Origin: Drosophila persimilis
Lineage: Eukaryota > Arthropoda > Insecta > Diptera > Drosophilidae
Reading direction: 5' to 3'
Length of the DNA stretch: 64,000 bases
NCBI RefSeq assembly: GCF_003286085.1
Contig: NW_020825313.1
Span: forward strand, 620,001 to 684,000
In this document: piece after piece, positions 20,368 through 31,640 of the stretch
Numbering within the stretch: the stretch's first letter is position 1
Layout of the letters: each line of letters opens with the position of its first letter
Notes under the pieces: generated by a model
The model's input: only the letters and a program-made list of their open reading frames with translations
What the model was told of the DNA's origin: nothing
Database searches by the model: none
Program-made: the position numbers and the translations under genes

Positions 20368-20945
20368 CATTTAATTCAAACAATTTAAGAGAATGAAGTT
20401 TGAGCAGCCTTCCACACGAACGAACTGGGAAATCAAACTGAGCGACGACGAAGATGAGCGATGCTCTAATGTCTTAGTTAACTTCCCAAGTATAAGAGAC
20501 CGAAATGATCGCTTCTTGACACATGAACGAAACGTAAGTTGAGCGAGGTCAGCAAAGAGGACAAACGAAGCTTCAAAAGCAAGCAACGAAACGAAATGCC
20601 TAGCAACCCAAGAATTGAAATATGCGGTAAACTTTGGCGTTGGCGCGTTCTGATACTCTTCCTCTTTTACAAAGCGACACACGAATATTGAAACGTTAGG
20701 TTACATGTTCATGTACTGTTCAATGCCAAGCTATTATTTTAGCCGCTAATGTTTTGGCATTGTTGCCTGATCATCGTATGAATCTTCTTCCCTGGGCGAT
20801 GGCAACTGAATATTCATCGTTTTTATAGTCTTCGGTGTGGTCTTCTGGCTATGACGTTTCCGCTGTGAAGTTTTAACGACGGAACAGCGTAGAACAGCGA
20901 TCTGGTCCAAACGAAAATGTGCGATAACGAAAAGTCAATCCCAAG
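20368..20945 (-). other. Leader of LTR element F
   Basis: This lies downstream of the PBS at 20946-20963 on minus. A short open segment, MNIQLPSPREEDSYDDQATM (near 20790), could be a gag start but ends at once. No further coding motif is recognised before the LTR-like boundary at 20367. Confidence 0.4.
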
Positions 20946-20963
20946 GTCCCTGCTCGGGCGCCA
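20946..20963 (-). other. Primer binding site of element F
   Basis: TGGCGCCCGAGCAGGGAC on minus is identical to the gypsy A site at 13707-13724 and directly adjoins the LTR at 20964. Confidence 0.8.
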
Positions 20964-21288
20964 TGTAGATTTTTGCGGGAATAATTTATTTTGGTTTAAA
21001 TGCCTTTAATTAGGCTTTGGACACCGGGGACTCGCGGGGTGAACCAGGGCTATAGGAGGCTAAGACGAGAACGAAAAACACGACCGTTTCTAATAAATTT
21101 AATATTGCGACTCTCTTCAAGTTGATTTTTCGGCCAGGCTATGCTACGGCGTATGTTGCTCTGCATCGTTATGGTTCTTCATAAGTGTGAATGCATATGT
21201 AAATATGTTAGGCGGTAGATCTTAGATGGTAACGTCATCATTGTCTCTTCTTATTTCATTTTAATTTTCTTCTAATTTAAATCTAACA
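20964..21288 (-). repeat. 5' LTR of element F (325 bp)
   Basis: On plus it reads TGTAGAT...ATCTAACA, with imperfect inverted ends TGTTAGAT/ATCTACA. Near its 3' end on minus is AATAAATTATTCCC, a possible polyadenylation signal. The LTR/PBS geometry is clear. The LTR has no partner in the window and does not resemble the gypsy A LTR despite the shared PBS. Confidence 0.7.
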
Positions 21289-22019
21289 GCGGTCGATGCC
21301 GCTGTAAAAACATTAAAAAATATTAGTTTTCAAAAATTAAAAAAAAACACCCACTATGAAAAAAACATTATTCATTAAAAATTTTAAAACCCCAAATATA
21401 AATCAGAAAAATTCGATTTGTTTCGAAGCGTTAATATGGTGTTGCATAGTGTAATTGATGAAACGACCGTCATCATGCGAGAGATGAAAATTTAGCTCAG
21501 TGAAATTTTTTTCAAAAATACTTTTGCCTTAGAACTGTCAGTACAACTAGATCGGACACATTCAAGGGATATTTGATAGAGTTGGATGGTATGGGTCTTC
21601 AAGAAGTGCTAGATAATCATCAGTAGCGGACGTAAGGTTAAGTAACTTTTGATGCAGGTCTCAATGAGTCCTCTAAAAAAAACTCCTACCTGTTAAGGCT
21701 AGAGCTGTTAAATGTTGACTTTTATTATGCAGGTCCCACAGAAATGAAACATTCGTCGCTTCCACCCCTTCATCGAAATAAATATATGTATAACGAGCAC
21801 AACTTGATCTGTTACGCGCTCTTTTGTCTTGTTACGCACAAATTTTTTGCAAACTTTCCGAAAATCGTATCGGGCTGTGACAGCTATTAGCACCTCAAGC
21901 ATTAAGGTTAGGTTAAAAACATATATTTATAAAGAAGGCACACGGTAATTTCCCCTGATAATGGTGTCAAATCTATGTTAATGCTTCAACAAGTCATATA
22001 TATATTTTTAAAAACCAAT
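21289..22019. other. Unassigned AT-rich stretch
   Basis: No recognised repeat or convincing gene. A 64-codon minus frame (21902-21708) was seen but has no recognisable domain. Confidence 0.35.
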
Positions 22020-22510
22020 TTACTTTTCTGGACTAAGACTTGTTACTATAGCCGATCCCAAATTCTCCAGCATCCTACATTTCGTTTCCCAGAATGAGGC
22101 CATGCCTGCCCACTGGGGAAATCTTGCGGTCGGCAGGTTCTCCTCCCATTTCTTCTGTGCTTTTGGTGTGTCCAATTTCATGCACACGATGTAAGTCAGC
22201 AGCCCATCCGAAATGTATTGTGTTGTTGCCAAGGTCTAAAGAGCACGCAAGTTAGCATTGATCTTATCGCTGAGTGCACGGAAACTGCAGATCGAAAATA
22301 GCCTTGACGTGTGCCGGAAAACGCATAAGGCATAAATCTAATCGAATATTTAAAAAATTGTTCGCCTTGTCATTAATTTCCTCAGACATCTTCTAGGATC
22401 GAATTTGACCCAACGATGATTGGTATACGGAACGCCTTGTGCATCGTTGTCGAGAACATCGAGTGGAATTCTGTCCAATCAAGAATGGCCTATATTATGA
22501 TAAGAAATGA
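22020..22510 (-). pseudogene. BEL/Pao gag fragment
   Basis: On minus, a degraded LDWTEFHSMFSTTMHKAFRI segment is followed by ISDGLLTYIVCMKLDTPKAQ, KKWEENLP and FWETKCRMLENLGSAI. This pattern is typical of BEL/Pao gag (DUF1759 and the region after it). It is frame-broken near 22235 and isolated from any LTR. Confidence 0.7.
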
Positions 22511-23054
22511 ATTCATGGCCTTAAGTTGACGCGCAATGGACTCTGCCTTGTGCTTATAAAATCAGAAGTCAATTGGCATTACTGCGTTAGGGACATTATT
22601 AGTCTTATTCCCTTACCACGACAGGAATAGTATTTGTGTGTATTTGTGAGTTCACTGCGATTGTTTGATTGTTTCATTAGTTGACACTGCAATTGAGAAT
22701 ATTACGTCGAGTCACCAAATTGTATAATGGTTTTAAACCCCAATTAAACAATTAAACCCCAACAATTATTATTATTATTATTATCATTATTATTCCGATT
22801 AAATAACAACACAGCGCACACATAAAACTACGATATTTGGCTGAATGCGTAATATCCAAAATGCAAGTGAAGCTTGCTTTCCCTTCACATCCGATTGCTG
22901 ATCGCTGAGTATCGATAAGCATAGATAAGCAAATAAGGTTTTCTAAAAAGGCATCACTTTTTGAATTTGAAAGATTAAAAATATCTCAAGAAGAGTTTTG
23001 AAAGTGGCGAGGTGTGGCACTACTATTTCACTGAACACAGCTGTACATTCATAT
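22511..23054. other. Unassigned stretch
   Basis: AT-rich, no gene seen, apart from an (ATT)n microsatellite at 22765-22794. Confidence 0.4.
22765..22794. repeat. (ATT)n microsatellite
   Basis: About ten ATT/ATC units in a row. Confidence 0.9.
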
Positions 23055-23399
23055 TTTGTAAGGGTTGTAAGGGTTTTCGATAGGACATACACCGACATCG
23101 TCGGTCTCTATTAGGAGGAAAATAGAGATATAGAGATACAGCAGCAGCCAAAAAAAACGAGCGAGAACGTTGTGATCCCCATAAAGGGCCGTGGCTCTAA
23201 ACGTCGGAATTGGTATCGAAGCCAATGACTGCCGCATTTTCTCGCTGCTCGTAAAAGGGATGATTTGACTTGTTGGTTAAGGCGGGGAGCAATTTTGCTT
23301 GCACTTATCATGAGAGATGGAGAAAACATAAAGAGAAACAGAAGAAACAGTACCGCTATTTATATTCCATTGTTAATTCTTGCACTTGCTGACCCTAGA

Positions 23400-23567
23400 C
23401 CCTGCTGCTGCCTCCAGTATCTGACGCTCATGGTCAAACCTGTGATAGTCGAAGAGGACGTGACGAGCGTTCTTCTTAATGCCTGTGCCACACTCGGGGC
23501 ACCATCCCTCTGTCCCTCACCAAAGCGCTTGAGGTAGCCGCGGAAGCAGCCATGTCCGCTCAGTGGC
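23400..23567 (-). pseudogene. LINE ORF2 C-terminal zinc motif
   Basis: LSGHGCFRGYLKRFG is followed after a one-base shift by DGCPECGTGIKKNARHVLF, the CCHC end typical of R1-like ORF2 proteins. It joins directly onto the RT at about 23568, so the segment normally lying between (thumb and linker) is deleted. Confidence 0.65.
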
Positions 23568-24720
23568 TCAGTCACAAACCTGCACTCTGGCGGTCTCGAC
23601 CACTTTACGGCTGGATATTAGGACCGCCTCTGTTTTTTGGGCCGCCAGCTCCAGCCCCGCGGCGGCTAGCCACGTCTCAACAGCTTGTATTGCGACGTTG
23701 GTAAGCTCCTCCACTGCGGCTAGTTCTTTCGCTAAAGCCACTATTGCGACGTCATCAGCAAATCCCACCAGGTTAGTGTTGGCTGGCATCGGTAGCCTTA
23801 GGACCCCGTCGTACATGGCGTTCCAGAGCAGGGGTCCCAAAACGGAGCCCTGTGGGACTCCGGCTGAGACTTCGTTTACCCTGGAGCCCTGACACGTGTC
23901 CATTATCAGCCTTTTGCTGAAATAGCTGCGCGCTATATTTAGTAGGTAGCCCGGGATGTTGAAGGACCTCAGTGCCTCCAGCGTCCGGGTCCAGTCGGCC
24001 GAGTTGAAGGCGTTCCTTATTTCCACTGTCACCACCAGGCAATAGGACTTTGTTCCGCCTCTCCACCTAGTCCCAGCAGTGGCCTTATCCGTCGTTTGTA
24101 CGACCCTCAAAATGGCGTCCAGCGTCGACCTCCCTTTCCTGAACCCGTATTGGTTCTGGGAGACCTGCTTCGATGGCTGCGCTCAGCCTCGCACCGATCA
24201 CCATTTCGAAAACCTTTCCTATGGAGTCCAGAAGGCAGATGGGCCTGTAGGAAGAGGCCACCCCTGGCGGCTTGCCCGGCTTGGTTAGTAATAGTAGCCG
24301 TTGCCTTTTCCACCTCTCAAGGAAGATCCCCTCCTGAAAAGGCCCGCAACTTCCCTCGGGAGCAGAAGAAGTGCCAGCTTCAACGCACTGTTGGTATCAG
24401 GTTTCTGCCTGCCTGCAACCTCCGTTGCAGGCTTCCGTAACCTCGCAGATGTCGCTCGAACCGTAGGGAGCTAGTGATATGCCGTCCTCGAGGAAACAGT
24501 AGGAAGTAGAGGAAACGCTGACTATTCCCTCCAGTGCCTCTGGATCTGTTGGGGCTTTGCTGCCCGCGTTTAGCCTCTTCACCACCATCCTGTACGCACC
24601 TCCCCAGGGGTCATCTTCGGCGGCATCACACAGCTTCAGGAAGCATTCCCTCTTGCTGTTCCTTATGGCGCTCTTCAGATCCTTCCTCGCCGCTTTGTAT
24701 GTCTCGCTGCATCGGGCCAA
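23568..24720 (-). pseudogene. LINE ORF2 reverse transcriptase
   Basis: From right to left: a pre-RT segment (CSETYKAARKDLKSAIRNSK, near 24700), a broken N-terminal RT, then YCLVVTVEIRNAFNSADW (first Asp replaced by Glu in VEIRN where VDIRN is usual), SAGVPQGSVLGPLLWNAMYD and LVGFADDVAIVA (FADD). Frameshifts lie near 24400 and 24110. It would perform target-primed reverse transcription; this copy is dead. Confidence 0.8.
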
Positions 24721-25140
24721 GCGCGGTGTGCCTCTGGCTCGCTGGAGCAGCCTTCTGGCCCGGTGTCAGGTTCTGCATAGATCCACAATCGCTTCGCTCT
24801 ACCAGAAAAGTGGATCCTTGTGCTTTCGGAACGTCCCTCTCGGTAGCATGCTCTGATCGCAGGCGCCTTCCAGTGCGGCCGTCGATTTGGTCGCCATGTC
24901 GTTGGTTCCGTCTGCATCGTTTGCAGAGTAGCTCTCGAGCGTGTCCTGGTGGTACCCAGCCTTCCCATGCCGGAGCGGGGTACCTCTCGTTCGGGCAAGG
25001 GTGCCCAGGGTGCATAGTATGGCCTCGTGATCGCTGGCAGTGTATACGTCGCTGCTCCTCCATCGGGCGTGCCGGGCCAGTGAGCTGCTTCAATAAGTGA
25101 GGTCGATGATCGTCCCTACACCTGCCCTGTTGAATATGTG

Positions 25141-25587
25141 TTAGGACCCTTCGTTCAGAAGGATGACGTCCAGAGAGGCAAAAGCCTCCAGCACCGTGCG
25201 GCCTCTGGCGTTTGTACGGGAGGACCCACATTCCAGGGCCCAGGCGTTGAAGTCGCCCCCGACTACGACGTTGTTGCGTCCTCGCAGATCGCAACTCAGC
25301 TCGTCGATAATGCGGCTGAAGGTCTCGAGTGAGAGGCTGGGTGCCAGGTAGCAGCTGTAGAGCCATATGCCATCTACGTTCCCTCGAACGAACCCGTCTG
25401 CCGACTTGGTGTCACGCAATTGTGGCTCGTCAACGCCACAGAGCCACAGGGCCGCTTTGCCAGTGAGGTCCGTGGCCGAATCGCTGCTGCTGCCCACCTT
25501 ATGTGGTTCGCTGAGGAGTGCCACCTCAGAGACAAGATCGCGCACCGTCTGCGTCAGGAGATCCTGTGCGGCCCTGCAGTGATTCAA
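25141..25587 (-). pseudogene. LINE ORF2 endonuclease
   Basis: NHCRAAQDLLTQTVRDL, ALLSEPHKV and NNVVVGGDFNAWALECGSS are apurinic-type endonuclease motifs in R1/LOA-like arrangement: the Asn/His start, the E of LSEP, and the GDFNAW motif. The region after GDFNAW continues ARGRTVLEAFASLDVILLNE and is then cut by a stop. It nicked target DNA to start insertion. Confidence 0.8.
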
Positions 25588-25599
25588 ATTGAGTTGAAT

Positions 25600-26795
25600 C
25601 TACTGCATGTCGTCCTGGATTTGCCGACCCCGCTCATGAAACATGCACACGTTGGTAAACTCAGCAACTTTGAGCCCCTTCTCACCGCATTTGATGCAGG
25701 AGCCACTTCTGTCCACTGTGCTCTTGCAGATCCTCGCAATATGCCCAGGTTCCAGGCTTCGGTAGCACCTTGGACTCCCAAGGATTCTTTCCCGGATCCG
25801 TCAGATGGTCCAGCCGATCCTCACATCGCCGCCTTTCAGGACCGCTTGGCCCAGGGAGAAGGGCAAGCTTACCACCGCCGGCTGGGACTCCACGTATGCG
25901 GACTGCGGACTCTTACTTGTCCCTCGTCAAACTTGAATTGGCGAGCTAGAGCGGCACGGATCTCCTGCTCCGTCGCGAGGGAATCGATGTCTCGTATCTT
26001 CAATACGACGACCTTCGATTCTTCTATCATTGCGCGCACTGACGCTCCATCGCCGAGGACCCGTGCGATGTTGTCCTTCATGCCCTCAGCACTTTCCACG
26101 CTATATTTTGCCACCTCCAGCAGAAGGTTGCCGTTAATAGTGCGGCGCACATTGGAGACGCAGCTTCCCAGGTCCGAAAGCTGGTTGTCGTCTCGTCTGG
26201 TGACCGTTGCCAGCACCTCGCTGTACGACTTCCCGGAGGCCTGAACTATGACCGCGTCTGGGTGAGCGCGGCGTACTGCTCTCGGCCTCTTGGCCACCAC
26301 GCTCCATTTGCTGCCTCATGGCGCTGGTCGTTGCCACGCCTCCGTGTGGCCGCAACGGGGCCTTCCTAAGGGTCCTCCTGGCTGCCTTGGTCGCGTGGGT
26401 GGGGTTCCCAGCTCCACCAATGCCTCCACCGGAGCCTTCCTGCAAGGCGCTTCTACCCGCTGCAGCTTCCTGGCTCGATTCAATGATGTTCGAGTGCAGC
26501 TCCTTCATGCGCACGAACAATGCTCTGGTGGCCATGTTGATGTGGCGCGTATTTTTGTCCATCATCCTAGTTTGAACCTCGTCAAGGATTTTCCCCAGCT
26601 CCGAGAGGTCCTCTAGGAAGGTAGCATCCTGTTGGGCTTTGCTCTTCTTGGGCGGCGTTTGCCTCTGGGAACTTCCCGGGCTGGCTGGGTCCCGAACCCT
26701 CTTGGGGGTCTCCCTAGAGTCGTTGTCCCGACTCTGGCCCGCGATCGGGCGAGCATGCTACCCTTCCGAAAGGCCTGCTCCTCCTCCGCCTCCAT
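25600..26795 (-). pseudogene. LINE ORF1 (gag-like) with CCHC knuckles
   Basis: It starts at ATG 26795 (MEAEEEQAFRKGSMLARSRA), followed by a basic, proline-rich segment and HINMATRALFVRMKELHSNI. Then comes the conserved block RAHPDAVIVQASGKSYSEVL and IRDIDSLATEQEIRAALARQ (near 26250-25950). Knuckles at about 25760-25650 read CYRSLEPGHIARIC and CIKCGEKG; the second Cys of the first knuckle is Ser. At least three frameshifts. The protein would bind element RNA. Confidence 0.75.
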
Positions 26796-27375
26796 TCCTA
26801 ACGTTCACTTAGGAATTGAATTTCAAATTTGAATTTGAATATCCGTTGGCGCGCAACCCCAACGCTCACCAACAATCAGGCAGCCCTAAGTCGTTCAGGG
26901 CTATCTGGCAACACCGTCCGTGTGGTAACTCTGCGCGATCAGCTGCTATGTGTGATGCTCTGTGTGAAGCTCCGGACGAGACGAAGAAAAGAGGAAAGTT
27001 GAATGAATATTTCTTCCTTTTTTCCTCCACCAACAATGTGGAAAGTGGAAGGTGCCAAACGAGGGTTCACCCCCCTTTCCCCTGCAGCCCGGAGCGCACC
27101 GATTGTGCCCCTGCAGCTCAGCGGGATGTCCAAGGAGCCTGTATTTATACACAGTAAGCACCGGCGCGACGTCAACCTGCTCTCAGCAACTTTTCAAATC
27201 ACAAGCGCAGCACGGATATCACAGGCGGAAAACCAGGAGCCCGTGATGCAAAACAGCCGCACTTTGAAACGTTCGCGTTCGAATCCCGCACACTGCATGA
27301 GGAAGAGTGTGTGTGCGAGTGAGGGTAGGGAGAGTAAGCGCGTGGAAGGGGTAGCATATCCACTGTAATTCGATG

Positions 27376-27715
27376 TTTTCGTATCCTCAGATTTGTGGAT
27401 GGCAGACTTTCGCTTTTTGTGGGGGTGGTAGGGGGCGTGGAAAAAGTTTTAAGCAAACTTGATTCTGCGTGATATCACAGGAGTCTCCACACAAAATTTG
27501 ATTGCACTAGCTTTTATAGTTTTTGAGAGCTAGGCGTCAAACAAGACGGACGGACGGACAGACAGACACAGACATCGACTGGGGTATTGATGCTTATTAA
27601 GAATATATATACTTTATGAGGTCAGAAACGCTTTTTCTGACTGTTACACACATGTATGTACATCCCCCATAAAACTAATATATCCCTAAACTCTTCGAGT
27701 ACTAGGTATTAAAAC
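27376..27715 (+). mobile_element. DINE-1-like copy 2, degraded
   Basis: GATTTGTGGATGGCAGAC, GGGGGCGTGGAAAAAGTTTT, the GACGGACGGACGGACAG run and ATATATATACTTTATGAGG align with the copies at 100-472 and 29245-29603. Termini are decayed. Confidence 0.65.
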
Positions 27716-28214
27716 GAAGTAGAAAGGGTATTAATATATCATTTAATATTCTTAATAAGCGCATTCAATTAATATTTAGTGGTTAAATGCAGTCGAAAGT
27801 CCCACCTACCCATGACTTTTATGGGTGACGCTTACTGAAGGTACGCTACTGATTCCCAAAATAGTTTTAAATAGTTTTTGTGTATTTTCAGCAAGTAAAG
27901 GCAATGAACAATTGTGAATTGTTTTTTTGATTACCAACCGCTAAATGCTGCAATCTTACCAATTTTAATCGGATTAGCTATGTTTTGCATATACTTTGGT
28001 ACCATTATGAGAAAACGAGATGCTGTGGTTTGCGGATTCAGCAATGCAGGGCACAGTAAGCGAAGAAAAACAAAACCAGACGCGACGCGCGTGCGCGACA
28101 TATAATCCGAGGGTTACTTAACCATTACAGACTTCTGCAGACAGTTGCAAATATAGCGCACATTCCGAGGGCACAAATCTGGCAATGTAAATATCGATTG
28201 TCATGACAAAACTT
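27716..28214. other. Unassigned stretch
   Basis: Nothing recognised. A possible coding trace at 27914-28105 has no domain. Confidence 0.35.
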
Positions 28215-29125
28215 TGTTGACGGATTGCTTGACCTGTCCCCGTCTCAAGTCAACGATATGAAAAATTCCTTGGGTCGATTGCTTGATCTGTGCTTTGTAT
28301 CGGATCCGATCATAGTGTTGTTAACCCGAGCCCATCCGCTCACAATACCTGAAGACGCCTACCATCTTACTTTCAACTATAGGACCAACTGTATTGGATC
28401 GTTCGAGTAGGCTAATAACCTCATTAGGGATTTTGATTGGTCCGCTTTGTACTTGTGCACTGATGTCATAAAAGGCACAAACATTTTTTACAATGCTCTT
28501 GGTACATTTTTTGATTCTTGTGTCCCGCTTTCTTGTCCGATTAGATCTGGAAAACCCCCTTGGTTTACCAAAGAGTTATCCAGTCTAAAAAACTTAAAAT
28601 CAAGACTTTATAAAAAATTTCAAGAAGTAGGTTCTCCTAATTCTCACTCTCGCTATGTAATAGCTCGGTCAAACTTTTCAGTTCTTAATGCTCAATGCTA
28701 TAAGAACTACCTATCTCGATGCAGGATACGTTTTTCTCAGGACCCTAAACAGTTTTACTGCTTCGTAAACTGTAAGCGTAGAACGTCCGCACACTTATCC
28801 TCGCTATCATTTTGTAATACGTCGGCAATTAATGATCAGGCAATTGCCGATCTTTTTGCCCAATTTTTCCAAACGACCTATTCTGAGGAAAGCTACTCTG
28901 GTCATCCGTACCCATACGGTTTACCGAGGTCGAACGGCATTTTCAGTCCCTTGTTAAATTTTTCTATAATTCTTCTCCATAAACAAGGTAGCAAGTCTGA
29001 CGCAAAAAATTATAGAGGTATAGCATAGTTATCCTAAAATGTTTGAGAAGGTTTTAACTCCGCACTTGCAACATCTCTGCAAGTCACTTATATCTCCAAC
29101 TCAGAATGGATTTATAAGGCAGTAG
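28215..29125 (+). pseudogene. CR1-like LINE ORF2 fragment 1
   Basis: The plus strand encodes the end of the endonuclease and the pre-RT linker: LLDLCFVSDPIIVLLTRAHP, GKPPWFTKELSSLKNLKSRL and FAQFFQTTYSEESYSGHPY. An internal deletion at about 28960 jumps to HKQGSKSDAKNYRGIA, and another small deletion precedes MFEKVLTPHLQHLC. The fragment stops at 29125. Sequence from about 28985 on is nearly identical to 30625-30775, so both derive from one family. Confidence 0.75.
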
Positions 29126-29244
29126 CAGTGAGCTCTATACAGTGAGCAAAAAGAAATACACTTGTAACAGTAAGCTCTGCAGTGAAAAATTGCAAATAGT
29201 TTTGTAACAGTGAGAGATCTACAGTCAGTTCTCATAGTCTCTAA

Positions 29245-29603
29245 GATCTGTGGATGCCACAGGTGTTCCTCCTCTGCGTGGGTGGAAAGGGGTGGGGTAA
29301 AGTTTTGAAATATACTTGTGCAGGTTCGATATCATAGGAATGTGGATTACAAATTTGGTTGCTCTAGCTCGTATATTCTTTGAGATCTATGCGCTAATTT
29401 GCGCTAAGCAAAGCCGGTTATGATAGTGTGTGTTAGAGAGAGACAGGGCTAGAAAATGATACGATCCAATTCAGATTCTGCAGCATAAAAGATATGGTCT
29501 TTCTCTACGATTCTGCGTTTTTTGTTTTCTCGTATCTTTGAAATCCATTTTTACCACAAATCCAATATAACCCAATACTCATTTTGAGTATCGGGTACTC
29601 AGG
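29245..29603 (+). mobile_element. DINE-1-like copy 3, degraded
   Basis: It begins near GATCTGTGGATGCCACAGG and ends near TTTGAGTATCGGGTACT. The pieces between match the other two copies, with the tandem GGAC run reduced and replaced by AT-rich DNA. Confidence 0.6.
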
Positions 29604-29790
29604 TATTAGGTATCAGAGCAATGTGCCAGACAAATGCTGAAAAGGGAATTAGTAAACACTGAAATTAGAGCGTTTGCAGCAACATCTAATAAGAGTCAGC
29701 GAGGAAGGAAGAACATTTATTTAGGGTTGAGTGATAGCACTAACCATACAGTATATAAATGTGCCAGTTCATACTACGAAAGCGTCACAC
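29604..29790 (+). repeat. Dispersed repeat related to 52574-52715 and 27-72
   Basis: ATGTGCCAGACAAA...GCAGCAACATCTAAT...AAGAACATTTATTTAGGGTT resembles 52574-52715 over about 130 bases with gaps; the right end matches 27-72. The family is unknown. Confidence 0.4.
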
Positions 29791-30060
29791 GATGGGTTAC
29801 CAGTCTGAGAACCCCAGAGACTTCGGCTCTGGCGTTTAGGTACTGACGCGTCATCATGAGAGAACGCAGAGAAAACATGTGTTAGAACACACGCAATATG
29901 TTCCCAGTGGACAAAAACTTCGTAAACGATATCGCAAACGAGAGTTACGCAAAACTCAGCCGTGTAAAAGTATCGAATTAAGATCTGAATTAAGATAAGT
30001 AAATTAATAACTAGTCGCTCAGTTTGTGGCAGTGAAAGTTTCACTGCTCAAAAACGGATC
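29791..30060. other. Unassigned stretch
   Basis: No gene seen. A small hairpin, GCAGTGAAA/TTTCACTGC, lies at about 30030-30047. Confidence 0.35.
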
Positions 30061-30255
30061 TTTTGCGAGTCTTTTATGACATCTTTTGCGAGCCTTCCAT
30101 GACATCTTTTTCGAGACTTTTGCGAGCCTTTTATGATATCTTTTGCGAGACTTTTGTAATATAGATTGCGAGACTTTTGCAATATAGATTGCGAGCCTTT
30201 TGCAATATCGTTTACGAGCCCTTTATGTTATCTTTTGCGAGCCGAAAGTAATATG
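30061..30255. repeat. Tandem repeat, about 23-24 bp, eight units
   Basis: Units follow TTTTGCGAGCCTTTTATGAT with ATC or ATAG linkers. Variants include GACTTTTGTAATATAG and GCCTTTTGCAATATCG. Divergence between units is high, so it is an old array. No flanking gene is seen. Confidence 0.8.
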
Positions 30256-30471
30256 AAAAGGGAAGCAAATTTTGTTGTTTGTTTTTAATAATTTTTAATT
30301 TAATATGTATTCATTTTAATTTTTAATTTGTATAGTACATACAATGAATAGATAATTAGATTAGTGAATTAAATTTAATTTGTTTTTGCCCCTTCGACAC
30401 TCTGTCCTGGGCGTACTGGAAGAATTTTTGAGTTATTCGGTCGAAATCGGCGTCTTCTAATGAAAATCTTT
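30256..30471. other. AT-rich, unassigned
   Basis: Nothing recognised. Confidence 0.4.
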
Positions 30472-31640
30472 CCTCAAATCACCGGGTCCAGACGGGGTTC
30501 CAGGTTGTGTACTCAGGTACTGCGCCGAGGCTCTGAGTGGACCTTTGCGTAAACTATTAACCCTGTCCATTGATTCCTCATGCTTCCCACCGATCTGAAA
30601 GGAATAATTTATTATTTCTCTCCATAAAAAGGGTAGCAAGTCTGAAGCAAAAAATTATAGAGGTATAGCAAAGTTATCCGCTATTCCCAAATTGTTTGAG
30701 AAGGTTTTAACTCCGCACTTGCAACATCTCTGCAAGTCACTTATATCTTCAACTCAGCATGGATTTATAAGGCGGCGATCAACCACCACGAACTTGTTAG
30801 AGTTTACCTCTTTCATTATTAAAGGCTTTCAAGGTAACTTACAGACGGATGTTATTTACACCGAATTTAGTAAAGCATTCGACTATGTAAACCATTCCCT
30901 TTTAGCGCATAAACTTGACCTTTTAGGGTTTGCGCCCAACCTCCTGAGATGGATTTCTAGCTATCTTTGTTCCAGGTCTCAAAGAGTCCTCTTCAAAAAC
31001 TCCCTCTCTTCACTAGTCAAGGTTTCATCGGGAGTACCACAGGGTAGCCATCTAGGCCCCTTACCCTTCGTACTTTTTTTTAATGACTTACCTTTGGTAT
31101 TAACATACTCTCGAGTCCTCATGTACTCATTTGTCCAGCATTCGGAAATTTCATTTCATTCTCGCTTGAAGTCCGATCTCAATAGCTTTTAGTCATTGTG
31201 TTGAGCAAATGTGTTACCGCTTAATGCCTCGAAATGTAAAGTAATGACATTTCATCTTTCTAGCCCCTTGCTGGCTCCCTATACCCCATGCGGTGGTTGT
31301 CTTGACATAATTACCATGGTGGATTGTGTAATACTAGACGCCAAGCTAAACATTTTTGAACACATTTCTTTCATTGTGAATAAGGCCATGAGCGTGCTTG
31401 GGTTTATAAAGAGGTGATCAAAGAAATATGACGATCCCTATATAACAAAGAATCTCTTTACCTCGTTTGTTCGTCCGATATAAGAATTTTTTTATAGACA
31501 ATTTTTTACTTTTTGCTCAGAGGGGCCTTAATTGGGATGCAGGTGTGAGATTGCCATCTTACCCTAGTAGATTGCTAAACTTTAGTTAATCGGAGAAAAA
31601 TGATGGGTATGATTTGTATGCACAATTTAATCCGGGGTGT
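30472..31640 (+). pseudogene. CR1-like LINE ORF2 fragment 2 (reverse transcriptase)
   Basis: The sequence runs from the SPGPDGVPG-type region (30480-30540, frame-broken) to KKGSKSEAKNYRGIAKLSAI, STQHGFIRRRSTTTNLLEF, TEFSKAFDYVNHSLLAHKLD (catalytic Asp changed to Glu in TEFSK), VSSGVPQGSHLGPLPFVLFF and NDLPLVLTYSRVLMYS, where the YADD motif is lost. The thumb region continues in broken frames to a degraded LYALRGLNWDAG at about 31520. It is more complete than fragment 1 and carries its own deletions. Confidence 0.8.

Larger units (their letters stand above)
23055..27150 (-). mobile_element. R1/LOA-type LINE, internally deleted
   Basis: A minus-strand LINE keeps both ends: 5' UTR (about 26796-27150), ORF1 with zinc knuckles, ORF2 endonuclease, RT and the extreme C-terminal zinc motif, then a 3' UTR to about 23055. 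Between RT and the C-terminal motif a large piece is missing. ORF1 and ORF2 nearly abut, as usual in this group. Outer limits are approximate. It lies in gypsy/BEL scrap, not in rDNA, so it is not a site-specific R1 in its rDNA target. Confidence 0.7.

Noticed and set aside
21708..21902. Minus-strand 64-codon frame with a Lys/Arg-rich segment
   Set aside because: No family recognised and no supporting context. Left as unassigned.
24626..26244. Two frames over 245 codons (minus 24626-25366, plus 25420-26244)
   Set aside because: Both overlap the R1/LOA LINE ORF1-ORF2 region in the wrong frame or strand and lack recognisable domains. The real ORF motifs are in other frames.
23055..27150. R1 insertion in 28S rDNA
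   Set aside because: No 28S-like sequence flanks the element on either side.
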